The translations under genes were made by a program, and so were the position numbers. Under the pieces are notes generated by a model, which made no database searches, was not told the origin of the DNA, and worked only from the letters and a program-made list of their open reading frames with translations. DNA of 64,000 nucleotides from assembly GCA_036705565.1 (NCBI GenBank), contig JAUBUY010000036.1; one strand, given 5' to 3'. This document shows, in pieces, positions 23,462 through 33,900 of this stretch. The DNA comes from Microcoleus sp036705565. Lineage in GTDB: Bacteria; Cyanobacteriota; Cyanobacteriia; Cyanobacteriales; Microcoleaceae. Each line of letters opens with the position of its first letter. The first letter of the stretch is position 1.

Positions 23462-24358
23462 TTATCTGCCTTTGGTTAAATTTTTCAATTCCCGCCAGAT
23501 TGGAGGAATTTGACCGGAGTGTGTGCGGGGCTGGGTGAGGATTCCTTGAGTAGGACTGAACAGCAATGATAGCACAAATAACCCCGATGCAACTAAAACT
23601 ATTGCGGGCCCGGATGGTAAGTTATAAAAGTAGCTGAGATACATTCCGCTAATGCTGGAAATAACTCCGATTATTGCGCCTAAAATCATTACTTGGTGCA
23701 GACGAGTGACTAGGAGATAGGCGGTACTTGCAGGTGTAATTAATAGGGACAAGACTAGCACGACGCCAACGGCTTTGAGGCTGGCAACTATTGTGAGGGC
23801 GATGAGTACCATCAGTCCGAAGTTGAGCAGGTTTACTGGTAAACCTGTTGCTTGCGCTCCTAATGGATCGAATGTGTAAAATAGCAGTTCTTTGTAAAAG
23901 AATACTACAACTAATAAGACTACGGCGACTATGACGGCTGTGTCGATCGCATCTTGGGCGGTAACGCCGAGGATGTTGCCGAAAAGAAAGTGGTTGAGGT
24001 CGATTTTGTTGTCTTTTTGGACGATCGTAATTAGGGTGATGCCGAGGGCGAAGAATGCCGAAAATACGATGCCCATCGCGGCGTCTTCTTTGATTGTCGA
24101 TCGAGCTTTGATCCAAGCTATGATTACTGTACTCAAAACTCCGGCAATGAATGCGCCGATAAAAATATTTGCTCCGAGGATAAATGCGATCGCCAATCCG
24201 GGCAAAACCGAGTGGCTGATGGCGTCTCCGAGCAAGGCCAGCCGCTGTACCATTAGGTAGCTGCCGACGATCGCGCAGACGATGCCGACGAGAATGGCAA
24301 TTAGGAGCGATCGCTGCATGAATCCGTACTGTAACGGCTCAATTAAGGTTTGTATCAT
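23462..24358 (-). CDS. mntB: Manganese/zinc ABC transporter permease
   Basis: A 298-residue membrane protein of the ABC-3 (MntB/ZnuB) family. Hydrophobic segments such as LLIAILVGIVCAIVGSYLMV, QRLALLGDAISHSVLPGLAI and VGVVLVLSLLITPASTAYLL give about eight or nine helices. GDAISHSVLPGLA is the family's conserved loop and LVLSLLITPAST the segment near the ATPase contact. It pairs with the ATPase gene 24766-25575, 407 bases upstream on the same strand, and with the binding protein on the other strand. The ATPase-permease gap is filled by two repeat elements, which probably inserted into the operon. Confidence 0.9.
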   Translation of the reverse strand: MIQTLIEPLQYGFMQRSLLIAILVGIVCAIVGSYLMVQRLALLGDAISHSVLPGLAIAFILGANIFIGAFIAGVLSTVIIAWIKARSTIKEDAAMGIVFSAFFALGITLITIVQKDNKIDLNHFLFGNILGVTAQDAIDTAVIVAVVLLVVVFFYKELLFYTFDPLGAQATGLPVNLLNFGLMVLIALTIVASLKAVGVVLVLSLLITPASTAYLLVTRLHQVMILGAIIGVISSISGMYLSYFYNLPSGPAIVLVASGLFVLSLLFSPTQGILTQPRTHSGQIPPIWRELKNLTKGR

Positions 24359-24415
24359 AAAATTATAAAATCACAGTTAATTAATGACTAAAAACCAAAC
24401 TAACCCGGTTTGATC

Positions 24416-24540
24416 TGAGATGTTGCACCATTCTCAATAAGCTTTTTAGGAACAGGCTTTTCGGCCTGTTCCACAAAGAGTGAATTTTCTTGTGGAACAG
24501 GCCGAAAAGCCTGTTCTTGAGAATGATGCAAGATGTGAGT
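24416..24540. repeat. Palindromic element (GATGTTGCACCATTCTCAA family), copy 2
   Basis: Differs from copy 1 by about one base (GAGAATGATGCAAG instead of GAGAATGGTGCAAG). Lies between mntA and mntB. Confidence 0.9.
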
Positions 24541-24637
24541 TTGATCCGAGATTTATCGTTGCCCAATTCAAGATTATCAAAAAAACCTGGTTCAAGAGTG
24601 TAAATCCTAGATTAATGACCAATAATTTCAAAGGTGG

Positions 24638-24750
24638 TACCCGCCACGTGATTTATCCGTGGAATCCCAAATCGAAAATCGAAAATCCTCAAGCCCCCGC
24701 ATTTATCCGCGGGGTCAATCTAAAATCTAAAATCTAAAATCTAAAATCGA
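24638..24750. mobile_element. Relative of the 131-bp MITE, between mntA and mntB
   Basis: TGGTACCCGCCACGTGATTT, ATCCGTGGAATCCC, CCTCAAGCCCCCGCATTTAT, CCGCGGGGTC and the TCTAAAA heptads follow the same order as in the element at 8509-8639. No target duplication is obvious. Together with copy 2 of the palindromic element it fills 24359-24765. Confidence 0.72.
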
Positions 24751-24765
24751 TTGAGGGCTGGCTAA

Positions 24766-25575
24766 TTAAGCTGCTTGTCCGGCAAAGAACATTACTTGTC
24801 CGCCGTAGGCGCGGTAAAGGTTTTCTTTTGTTAGGACTTCTTGGCGGGAACCAGCGGCAATCAATTCTGTATTGAGCAAAATTAAATCGTCAAAATTGGT
24901 GATTGATTCGCCTAAGTCGTGGTTGACTACTAAGACTATTTTTCCGGCATTTGCTAGCTCGTGGAAGATGTCAAAAATAATATTTTGAGTTTTTTGGTCA
25001 ACGCCGACAAACGGCTCATCAAAGCAGAAAATAGCGGCTTCTTGGGCTAATGCTCTCGCTAGAAATACTCGCTGTTGCTGTCCGCCAGAAAGTTGTCCGA
25101 TCGGTCTGTCTTTGTAAGCACTCATGCCTACTCTTTCTAAGGCATCGGCAGCGGTGCGGCGGCTAGCTGCCGAGAAGCGGCGAAACCATCCGGCTTTTCT
25201 GACTCTTCCCATCATCACGACATCCCAAACGGTGGCGGGATAGTTCCAGTCAATTTGCGATCGCTGGGGCACGTAGGCTACTGTTTCGAGTCGATCGGCG
25301 ATCGCTTCTTCGCCCCAGGTAACAGTGCCGCGATCGGCGGGAATTAAGCCCAACATTGCTTTGATTAGGGTGCTTTTGCCGGCACCGTTGGGGCCAATAA
25401 TACCCGTCAGCCTTCCCGGTTTGACGGAAAGATTGATATCTCTGAGTGCCTCTACCGTGCGGTAGTTTACTGCTAAGTGCTTAACAGCGATAATTTCAGT
25501 GTCCGTAGCGCTGTCTTTGAGGTGGCAAACCATTTTAGACCAAGGATTCTCGTTGGGCAAGGCGGCGGTATTCAT
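24766..25575 (-). CDS. mntA: Manganese/zinc ABC transporter ATP-binding protein
   Basis: A 269-residue ABC ATPase. Walker A is IIGPNGAGKSTLIKAM (residues about 57-72), the Q loop is in VAYVPQRSQIDWNYP, the signature LSGGQQQRVFLARALAQEAA, Walker B IFCFDEPFVGVD, and the H loop VLVVNHDLGE. The YVPQRSQIDWNYPATVWDVV stretch is typical of MntA/ZnuC-type metal importers. Its partners are the permease downstream and the divergent solute-binding protein, so together they make a full Mn(II) importer, important for photosystem II. The shared 102-base divergent region could hold the operator of a Mn-responsive regulator such as ManR or Mur; no site could be assigned. Confidence 0.93.
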   Translation of the reverse strand: MNTAALPNENPWSKMVCHLKDSATDTEIIAVKHLAVNYRTVEALRDINLSVKPGRLTGIIGPNGAGKSTLIKAMLGLIPADRGTVTWGEEAIADRLETVAYVPQRSQIDWNYPATVWDVVMMGRVRKAGWFRRFSAASRRTAADALERVGMSAYKDRPIGQLSGGQQQRVFLARALAQEAAIFCFDEPFVGVDQKTQNIIFDIFHELANAGKIVLVVNHDLGESITNFDDLILLNTELIAAGSRQEVLTKENLYRAYGGQVMFFAGQAA

Positions 25576-25677
25576 GGCGGTGAGTCTATCTCCTTTTTAT
25601 TAAGTTTACTGTAAAAATGAAAAGAATATGAAATCATCGGTAAATAGGAATAATCTGGAACGCACGAGAGGTAGATA

Positions 25678-27045
25678 ATGGGACAGTGCAAGCTCGAAAC
25701 CCCTCAAACCATAGGTTTGGCGGCGAAAATCTCAAGTCGGTTAAAACTGATATCTTCCACCCTTCTCAAGAACGGGCAAGATGCCCGTTCCACAAAGAGT
25801 GAGTTTTCTGGTGGGGTGGGCATCCTGCCCGTCAAGAACGGGCAAGATGCCCGTTCCACAAAGAGTGAGTTTTCTTGTGGGGTGGGCATCCTGCCCGCCC
25901 AGAACGGGCAAGATGCCCGTTCCACAAAGAGTGAGTTTTCCTGTGGAACAGGCATCTTGCCTGTTCCTAAACAAGTTATTGAGAATGGTGCAAGATGTGA
26001 GTTAAAACCGACGGCGATTGTGAAGCAATCCGATAAAGGGGAGTTTAGCCGTGAGTCGGGGATTGAAACCGCCGCCCCTGGATGGGACAAGTCCAAGGCA
26101 TTTTGGATTAGAACTATTGCTTGCGGCATTTTGACTGTGGGTTTATTTAGTTGCGCTCAAACCCAGGGCGATCGCCTCTCTCCACAGGCAGATGCTAAAC
26201 CCAAGGTAGTTGCTACCAGCACAATTATTGAGGATTTGACCGATCGAGTAGCGGGCGACGAAATTCAGTTAACAGGAATTTTGCAGCCGGGAACCGATCC
26301 TCACGTTTACGAACCGGTGCCAAAAGATTCTCAAGCTTTAGAACAAGCTAACTTAATTTTGTATAACGGTTACAATTTGGAACCGGGATTAATTAGGATG
26401 ATGAATGCCGCCGGAATTAAGGCGAGGAAATTAGCAGTGGGGGAAGTTGTCAAGCCTTTGCTACTGAATAAAGAAGGCAATACTGTACCCGATCCGCACG
26501 TTTGGGGAAATGTGGAAAATGCCGTTCAAATGGTGGAAGCGATTCGGGATGCGCTAATCGAACTGTCGCCGGAAGATCGGGAGAAGTTTACGCAGAATGC
26601 TGTGAAACTTACTGAAGAGTTAAAACGCTTGGATAGTTGGATAGAACAACAGATTAAAACTATTCCCGAAAATCAGCGCAAATTAGTCACAAGTCACGAT
26701 GCTTTTCAATATTACAGCCGCGCCTACGGATTGGGAGAGGCTAACAGTTTGATCGGGATTAGTACCGAGGAACAGCCGAGCGCTCAAACGGTGCAAAAGT
26801 TAGTAGAATCGGTGAAAGCTGCGGGAGTTCCTGCTATTTTTGCCGAAACTACAATTAACCCGCAACTGATTAGAACAGTGGCGGAGGAAGCGGGGGTGAA
26901 ATTGGCGGCGCAGCAACTTTATTCCGATTCGATTGGAACCCCCGGAAGCGAGGGTGATTCTTATGTGAAAATGATGTCGGCTAATACTCGCGCCATCGTC
27001 GAAGCTTTGGGGGGGAAATACACGCCGTTTGAAGTTAGCAAGTAG
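25678..27045 (+). CDS. mntC: Manganese-binding lipoprotein with repeat-encoded N-terminal extension
   Basis: A 455-codon frame. The C-terminal 285 residues are a cluster 9 metal-binding protein: VVATSTIIEDLTDRV, GTDPHVYEPVPKD and VPDPHVWGN give two His ligands, FAETTINPQ a Glu and LYSDSIGTPG an Asp. The His-His-Glu-Asp set favours manganese over zinc, hence mntC. A lipoprotein signal, RTIACGILTVGLFSCAQ, has its Cys at residue 159, far too deep for a signal peptide. The preceding 100-odd residues come from three tandem copies of a palindromic repeat (NGQDARSTKSEFSCGTGILP, repeated). Either translation starts at an internal codon such as GTG 26020, or the extension is made and blocks export. 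AGAGGT lies near the first ATG. Confidence 0.85.
   Translation: MGQCKLETPQTIGLAAKISSRLKLISSTLLKNGQDARSTKSEFSGGVGILPVKNGQDARSTKSEFSCGVGILPAQNGQDARSTKSEFSCGTGILPVPKQVIENGARCELKPTAIVKQSDKGEFSRESGIETAAPGWDKSKAFWIRTIACGILTVGLFSCAQTQGDRLSPQADAKPKVVATSTIIEDLTDRVAGDEIQLTGILQPGTDPHVYEPVPKDSQALEQANLILYNGYNLEPGLIRMMNAAGIKARKLAVGEVVKPLLLNKEGNTVPDPHVWGNVENAVQMVEAIRDALIELSPEDREKFTQNAVKLTEELKRLDSWIEQQIKTIPENQRKLVTSHDAFQYYSRAYGLGEANSLIGISTEEQPSAQTVQKLVESVKAAGVPAIFAETTINPQLIRTVAEEAGVKLAAQQLYSDSIGTPGSEGDSYVKMMSANTRAIVEALGGKYTPFEVSK
25748..26003 (+). repeat. Three tandem palindromic elements inside the mntC frame
   Basis: AACGGGCAAGATGCCCGTTC occurs three times (from about 25770, 25837 and 25903), each followed by CACAAAGAGTGAGTTTTC and an inverted GGGCATCCTGCCCG or GGCATCTTGCCTG. 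The outer ends resemble the ends of the copies at 23319 and 24416 (TTGAGAATGGTGCAAGATGT at right). The whole is in frame. It encodes KNGQDARSTKSEFS units. Confidence 0.9.
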
Positions 27046-27046
27046 C

Positions 27047-27258
27047 AAGTAGGGTGCGTCAATCGATTTTAGATTTTAGATTTTAGATTTTAGATTGAAG
27101 CCTTGACCCCACGGATAAATTGGGGGGCGTGTTTATCGGATACAGGTTTTCTATTTCTGGACGGATGAATCCGGGGGCTTGTATCCTGATGCTTTCGGTC
27201 ATCCTTGATTCCCAATCTAAAATCTAAAATCTAAAATCTAAAATAGTCTGACGCACCT
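27047..27258. repeat. AGGGTGCGTCA inverted repeat with a heptad element nested in its loop
   Basis: AGGGTGCGTCAATCG (27049) and CTGACGCACCTAC (27248) are the arms. Between them lie ATTTTAG heptads, GACCCCACGGATAAATTGGG and GACGGATGAATCCGGGGGCT motifs of the 8509 element family, and TCTAAAA heptads at the right. One repeat appears to have inserted into another. It separates mntC from the helicase gene and may terminate both. Confidence 0.7.
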
Positions 27259-27265
27259 ACAATTT

Positions 27266-30200
27266 TCAGTTTACCTGCTTCGACAAAATTAAATTGAGCA
27301 CGTTCAATTCGTTGGAACTTAAAAGATATTTATCTGTAAAAATCTTTTCTCGACTTTGCTCTAAACTGTAGCTTCTAAACACGATAAATGGGAAATCTCG
27401 ATACTTGTGTCCGATCGGCATTACACTGTCTATAGGGTAGATCGATCGCACATAAGCCGACAAAATATCCCGAAACCGCCTATCTTCCGGTTCTTCCAGT
27501 TGGCTGTCAGCAAAATACTCCTGCATCTCCTCCCCGCTGACAAAAGCAAACAGCGGTATGGCATAATAGCGATCGAACTGCTGACTCTGCTCTTCAAAAT
27601 ACTGAGTTTTCTCGACTTCGCTGTTGAGAAATTGCAAAAGCTCGATCGCACCTCCTCTTATAGCCGATATTACATTCTCCGGGGACGAATCGCTATCCCT
27701 AATTAGACACATTTTGTGCAGCAACTTCTTCTCTAGACATTCCTTAATTTCTCGATGCAGCCGCATCTGGTATGTTTCTACCAAATTTTGCTTAGCTAGA
27801 GGTACGAGCAACAAACTACCGCAAACATGACCGATTTCTAAATTATCATAGCTCAACAAACCATCAAGAGGATTGCACTTTTCCAAAAACTTACGATTAA
27901 AATCGTCCCGCATTTCCAGATAAAAATCGCCCTTTTGACGAGACTTATCAGAATTTTTCAAAACATAATCCCCGCGACTCAAAAGCTGTTCCAGACTCGT
28001 ATAAACCTCCTTAAACAACATATTTCCTCGCTGGCTCTCGCTCTTTAATGTCTTAATTAGAGCCGCCATTTTGCTGCTAAATGTATCCCCTACTGCGGAA
28101 ACCGACTTACCGCCGATGGGAATCATCAAAAACTTTTCCCTACCTAAATAACCGTATCCCGAAATTCGCGTCATCACCGCCGTCTTCAGAATTAGCAATA
28201 AATTCAACAAACTCAATTTGCTTTCTTGCAGGGAAAGTTCCGCATCATCAGCGTAATAAACTGCGGTATCAGATAGGTAAAAAACTAATTCTTTGTCTTC
28301 ACCATCAAGGGTTTTACCGTTGTCATATTCTCCGCGTCCCCGATAAATCACCTGTATGATTTCCATGAGATTTTTCTCAATCTGAAAGCGGGGAATATCA
28401 ACTAAAATATGCTTAGTTTTCGGGAAAGAAAGTCCGCGACTTCCCGATGCAGTCATAAAGATTACTTTAGCTGTATTTTTGTATTTCTGTATTTTTTCTT
28501 TCTCGTCTTCCGAGATATTCGCGTGAATTTCCAGATAACCGGTAAACTGCTCAAACTTTTCGCGACTAGCTTTAATTTTTTCAATTAATTCTGCCAATCT
28601 TTGCTTGTTTTGAATATATACTATAATTTGTTCGACACCAGGGATTGCTAATCGCTGATTGATATCCTCAATTATTTCAGACTGTACCCGCTTTACTAAA
28701 TTACTATTTTGTTTTAAAGGTGCATCTTCCTGATATTTCACACTTTCTACAAATACCTTGTAAGTGATATCTAAACTGCGCGCCGGGTAGGAATTCGCAT
28801 TAATAACCTTGGCAGCTAGATTGTTAAAGTTAAAAGGAATAACTTGTAAAGGTTGAATTTCTTCAGAATCTTTCGCTAACTTTTTAAAATAGATTTTGTC
28901 CGGTTCCGGTGACGTGTTATCAAGGTGTTGTTTAATCACATCGCAGTCCACAATCGAAGCATCTGCGACAATAATTTTAGTATTAAAGCCGTGTTCCAGC
29001 TTGTGTAACTCATGTTTTTTGACAATCTTGCCAATTCCGGCTAAAAACTCAACGCCACCATCATCTCCCGTAATTTCATCTATCATAATAAAAATATGTT
29101 TGATGCGACTGGATATTTCTTGCATTTTTCCAGAAATAACTTTTTTTGCGATTTGATTGTAAGTATCTTGAAATATTTTTTCTAAATGCTCTAGGGTATT
29201 TTGTCGGTTTTCTTTCATCTTCACCGATTGAATAGAAACTGTAGCTACGATATTACTAGATACCTGCTCATTGATCAGCGCGTATATACCTTCGCAAATG
29301 CTCTTGAGCACTCCATTTCCTTTGGGGTTAACGGGTTTAATTACTGTTTCTCCCTTTTTTTCAAGTTCTGATTGATGATATTCCTTCCTCTGAATTTCTG
29401 AATTATCCTTGAGGTAGCGAACAGTTTTTTTGGTGAAATCTTTGCGATAGCTATTCGATGCGTACTTGACGGTACAGTGTCCTGAATTACTTTTGATGAT
29501 ATCGGCGTTAGTGTTGATACAAAATAATCGATCGTCGCACAGCAAACCAGTATTTTTATCTTTGAATTTTTCGATAATATCCAAGTTTACTTGCTTGCGG
29601 GGACTGACGTACAGAAATAAGAAACCGTCGTCGATATGGCTGCTTAGGAAATTGGCGATCGCAGTTGTTTTCCCAATTCCCGGATTCCCCGTCAAAAAGA
29701 TATAACTTTCATCAGATTGAAGCGCTTTCACAATCAATTGAGCATGAGCATTTCTCAGATGTAATCCGCGATCGATTTGCAAATCATTTGCCAGTTTATC
29801 TGATATAATATCTATGGAATTAGCAAAATTATCAATCCGCTCTGTATGAGGTACAGGTTCAGTGACATTTTTACCAATTCCTAACAGAGCATCAACAAAA
29901 TTTTTGCCTTCTTTAAAACTGCGAGCCGCGTTTAGTTGAACAACATCCAAAACTTCGCTGCGAGCATCGCTAATCTCTTTACCTTTCGCTTCATTCTGGT
30001 AAATTTGGGCACAAGTTGCTAATAACTTAATTTTGTCCTTGCGTAGGGAAATAGCGCTAATATTGCGATCGCTATAACCGACAACATTCAACAAAACCTC
30101 AGCATCATGAGGAATAATACCAGTTGTTTGCAGAAAACCGTAGAAGCTGTGAGCGTAGCTACCCGCCTGAATCAACTTAGCGCTTTCCTTATCCTTATAC

Positions 30201-30928
30201 TTAAAAGCCGTAAAATAGCGTTTTAAATCCTCGGAGAAATCAACACCTAAAGTGCTAGTATCGATTCGCAGATTAGAAAAAACACTTTTCGATCGCAAAT
30301 AGCTAATTTCTCTGAGCAAAGACTTCCGCATCACCTCTATTTCGTTCAGATTCTCGACTTTTTCCGAAGTCAACGGGGGAGTAAACACAGATAAATCAAC
30401 GCACAGAATTCTAAAATCCTTACCATTCTGTAACAAAATCAGGGTATCAGCTTGCAAAAACTCGCCTTTTTCCTTGTAGCGACGGATGTAGGAGTTAATC
30501 TCATCGCCTGATAAATTGGGTTTCGCAGTTTTTAACTGAGATAATACCTCTTTAAATCCTGCTTTTGCATCCTTATTATAAGTTCTGATACTGTTAGCAT
30601 CGCTAAAACTGCACTGACAGTACAAAATATTCACCAACTTTAAATTCCAGCCAGTAGATTTGATGTACTCCCGGAAAAAATTTAACCCACCCAAAAAGCC
30701 TTTTTGAACAAAAAATAAGCTCCATTTTTCAACAATTTTACCATCCAAACTACCGAGCAAATTAGCTTCTCTGGTAATTTCCGCCATCATCTTTGGCAAT
30801 TTGAGTTTATGCAAATCTAGACGATAGGAATCACCAAAATTATGAGCTATATTTTCCCGCTGAATATATGCCAGAATCCCGATATTAAATCCCACCTCAA
30901 ACAGCCGCCCAAAATCTTCACCAATCAT
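27266..30928 (-). CDS. Large SF2-type helicase/ATPase of a putative two-gene conflict system
   Basis: About 1220 residues. The frame extends to an ATG at 30952, but GGGAGG at 30936-30941 sits eight bases before the ATG at 30928, so I start there. Residues 1-400 match nothing I know; LQADTLILLQ plus RILCVDLSVF (about 158-180) faintly recall a PD-(D/E)xK core but lack its Lys. From 405: Walker A FLTGNPGIGKTTAIANFL, DEAD-box-like IFIMIDEITGD (about 613-623), IIVADAS (motif III place), VIFMTASGSRGLSFP (motif V place) and EIIQVIYRGRG (motif VI with arginine fingers). So it is a helicase or translocase with a long N-terminal and C-terminal (about 330 residues) extension. It overlaps the upstream gene by 11 bases, implying coupled translation. 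Confidence 0.8.
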   Translation of the reverse strand: MIGEDFGRLFEVGFNIGILAYIQRENIAHNFGDSYRLDLHKLKLPKMMAEITREANLLGSLDGKIVEKWSLFFVQKGFLGGLNFFREYIKSTGWNLKLVNILYCQCSFSDANSIRTYNKDAKAGFKEVLSQLKTAKPNLSGDEINSYIRRYKEKGEFLQADTLILLQNGKDFRILCVDLSVFTPPLTSEKVENLNEIEVMRKSLLREISYLRSKSVFSNLRIDTSTLGVDFSEDLKRYFTAFKYKDKESAKLIQAGSYAHSFYGFLQTTGIIPHDAEVLLNVVGYSDRNISAISLRKDKIKLLATCAQIYQNEAKGKEISDARSEVLDVVQLNAARSFKEGKNFVDALLGIGKNVTEPVPHTERIDNFANSIDIISDKLANDLQIDRGLHLRNAHAQLIVKALQSDESYIFLTGNPGIGKTTAIANFLSSHIDDGFLFLYVSPRKQVNLDIIEKFKDKNTGLLCDDRLFCINTNADIIKSNSGHCTVKYASNSYRKDFTKKTVRYLKDNSEIQRKEYHQSELEKKGETVIKPVNPKGNGVLKSICEGIYALINEQVSSNIVATVSIQSVKMKENRQNTLEHLEKIFQDTYNQIAKKVISGKMQEISSRIKHIFIMIDEITGDDGGVEFLAGIGKIVKKHELHKLEHGFNTKIIVADASIVDCDVIKQHLDNTSPEPDKIYFKKLAKDSEEIQPLQVIPFNFNNLAAKVINANSYPARSLDITYKVFVESVKYQEDAPLKQNSNLVKRVQSEIIEDINQRLAIPGVEQIIVYIQNKQRLAELIEKIKASREKFEQFTGYLEIHANISEDEKEKIQKYKNTAKVIFMTASGSRGLSFPKTKHILVDIPRFQIEKNLMEIIQVIYRGRGEYDNGKTLDGEDKELVFYLSDTAVYYADDAELSLQESKLSLLNLLLILKTAVMTRISGYGYLGREKFLMIPIGGKSVSAVGDTFSSKMAALIKTLKSESQRGNMLFKEVYTSLEQLLSRGDYVLKNSDKSRQKGDFYLEMRDDFNRKFLEKCNPLDGLLSYDNLEIGHVCGSLLLVPLAKQNLVETYQMRLHREIKECLEKKLLHKMCLIRDSDSSPENVISAIRGGAIELLQFLNSEVEKTQYFEEQSQQFDRYYAIPLFAFVSGEEMQEYFADSQLEEPEDRRFRDILSAYVRSIYPIDSVMPIGHKYRDFPFIVFRSYSLEQSREKIFTDKYLLSSNELNVLNLILSKQVN

Positions 30929-33900
30929 GATTAATACCTCCCTCACCGACATTCAATACTTCTCTTACCTTATTCAAAAATGCCAGGGAATTAAAATCTG
31001 TGCTACCGCCAGCATGACTAAATATAGACAAAGCACCAACCGATTCATCGCCAATAATTCGCTCGTAGGGGTCAAGTTTTAAACTAATATTGTGACGAGC
31101 TTCATACCGAGAAAAGTGGAATATTGTTAGATAATGTAGCAAAGTATTTTTGATTGCACCATCATAAATCAAACCTTCACGAATATCTTGATCGTCTAGG
31201 ATACCTTGATAGATATTCAACAGAGTCGAGTAAGAAATCACACCGTTATAAAAGTTTTTTTCCTCCCTGACTCTAATTCCGTTAAACAAGTTGAAAAACA
31301 TCACAGCTTGCTGACTGGTATCTGCAAACAAGCTTTCAAGCTCCATTGCATCCTGAATATAAAAGGATTTTCCCTTATCGCCGAGGAAACTGCGGACATA
31401 GTATTTGTCAAAGAATATCGGATAAATTTTGATATCTCGGCGCTCTCCTTTCAAAGTTCGGAGCAATTTTTTTGACATGAAAGACAATTCCTCATCTTCC
31501 TCAGTCTTGGTAATATGCAACCTACTCATGTAAGGTGCTTGGGAAATATATGCGAAATTTCGATATCCTTGCTGATAAAGCTGGCTCATGACATCTTCAA
31601 GGATTAACGGCTCAGAATAAAGACGACTGACACTGTAATTTTCGGAAAGTGTTTTCAGCATTTCAACTTGAATTGTGCTATCGTCTAGGCGATTGATACC
31701 GACAACTTCTCCGATTAAACTAGCTTGTCTTTGGAAGCGGTTTTGATTACCTTTTTTCGCATCACTATCTCGACTGGAAACAACAATAATTGCTAACTTG
31801 TCTAACTCGGAAGCTAGCTGAACATTGTCGTCGAAGCGAAACTTTTTAGGAAGGATTGAATACAGGGAACTCAAGCCGTTACGAATTGTGAAACCATTGG
31901 GCGTTTTTCTAATCCGAAATCCTTGAGAAGTTGAGCGTTGTTTTTGACTCAAAACATGAGACAACGTTTTGGAAAGATTGGCCATAAATTTTTCTGACGG
32001 CGAAGGGTTTTTGTCGTCGCCTTCGTGAAGTCTCACCATCGGAATAAATAAGTTGCCCGCAGTATTTTCAAGCAATATCCTCAGACAGATATAGGACAGC
32101 AGCAGCATGGTAAACTTATATACAAAAATCGCGGCAGGTTGTAAACCTTTATCACCGCTGTCTAGTCGTCTGTTGTTATACCGGAATAACAGCAACTTAT
32201 ACTGCTTGAAAAAATTGTTATATGCACTCATCCGACTTTCGGGAACTGAAGCTACAGGCAAAACATCGACATCTTGGATATTGTATTCCATGCTGAAATT
32301 TTGGCGTTCATCAGTAGGAAAATAGCGGACATCTTCTATGGTGATATTGACTGGTAGCTGACAAATAGATCTTTCATCGACACTAGGATCTTTGACGGTA
32401 ATATAATGGAGCGTTTGCTTGTAATTTCGCTCCATAATTTCATTAAAAAATTTACCAGTAGTCAAAATATTGTCAATATCCTCTACCAGACCAATTTTGA
32501 GGTTTACGTGTCGCGTTTCTGTTCGGGTTGGTAAAATTGTTTGACGCTCCAGAAAGCCTTTTAGCATTCTTCTCAGATGCGTAATTTTGTGCTTTATATT
32601 AAACTGATTAAATCCTTTAATAAAGTTGCGAAATAGCTCTCTTTTTGCCTCATCATCAGAACCTTGTAGGACTGGCAATACTCTTTGCTCAAATATGGCG
32701 ATCGGGTGATGATTCAGCTCAGATTCAGGGTTGTAATTTTGTGCGAGTGGGTCGCTCCGAGAAGCAAACACAAAATAGTACAGCAATGCTATTTTTAACA
32801 CTTTGCGGACGAAGGTTTCGGTATTAGCATCTTCGGTAAGTTCTGCTTTGTGTTCCTCACTATCGGGATTTAGTAGATTCAGATAATATTCAAATGCTTC
32901 TTTTCCGCCGCGCGATTGAACTGGGTTGTTAAATTTGATTTTGAGACCAAAGATAAATTTACGTTCGTTCCGATGATTGTCCGTGCTTTCTCCCAAGTAA
33001 CCTTCTACAATGGCAATAATTGGCAGAAAATCTAAGGCTTCCGCTCTCGCAAATATCTCTCTGTAATTAACTCTAATACCAGCATAATTAACCTCGTGAT
33101 CGCCATCAGATTTACTTGGATCGTTGATATAATCTTCTATCAATCTGAGGCGACGAATCAAGTCTTGTAAGTAGATGATTCCTACAGTATCTGTACTGCT
33201 ATCGCGAATGTGTTCTAGCAGATAGTCCAAATAAATAATCTTAGCTTCTTTGTTAATTTTCCCCAAAGTTTCTTTATCTACCAGTCGGATTAATTTGTGA
33301 AAATCCGAGTCAGGATTTTTAACCATCTCATCAAGACGGTGGTTAAGGTCTTCTTTCTCACTGCTAGTCTCGGCATTTTCATTGATATAGTTTTGCAAAC
33401 CCTGCTTGAGTTCTTGTTCAAAAATATCAGTATTTCGGACGGCAACGGTCAATTTATGCAATTTTAAAGCTGCATGGCTTCCAGTACCTCGGCTTTCCAA
33501 AGTTAGCCTTTCTTTTTGTAAAGAAGTGTGGCGGGTGCCAAAATCGTATTTAAAGCCTAACTCTTGGCCGTTTCCGCGAAAATAGGGTGAGTCTAAGGGA
33601 CTAATCAAACTAGCGACAAACCTTTCAATCGAGGTATTTTGAGGCAGTTTAGATTCTAATTGCTGCCGCAAACACTGTTGAATCTGTCTAACTTGACTGC
33701 CAAAACGCTCCTCAATTTCCGGCGGTAAGTTAACAGTGGCAGAATCTGCTTGGGGTTCAAAAGAACCCAAGGGTTGCCGCACTTGCTTGTTGGAAACATC
33801 CGCAGCAATGGTGTCAATATCAATTAGCAAGCGGCGGCTGTCTTCTGATACGCTAAACGGGTTTTTAGTCTGCAATGTTTCTAAAATCTTGTCCAGCAAA

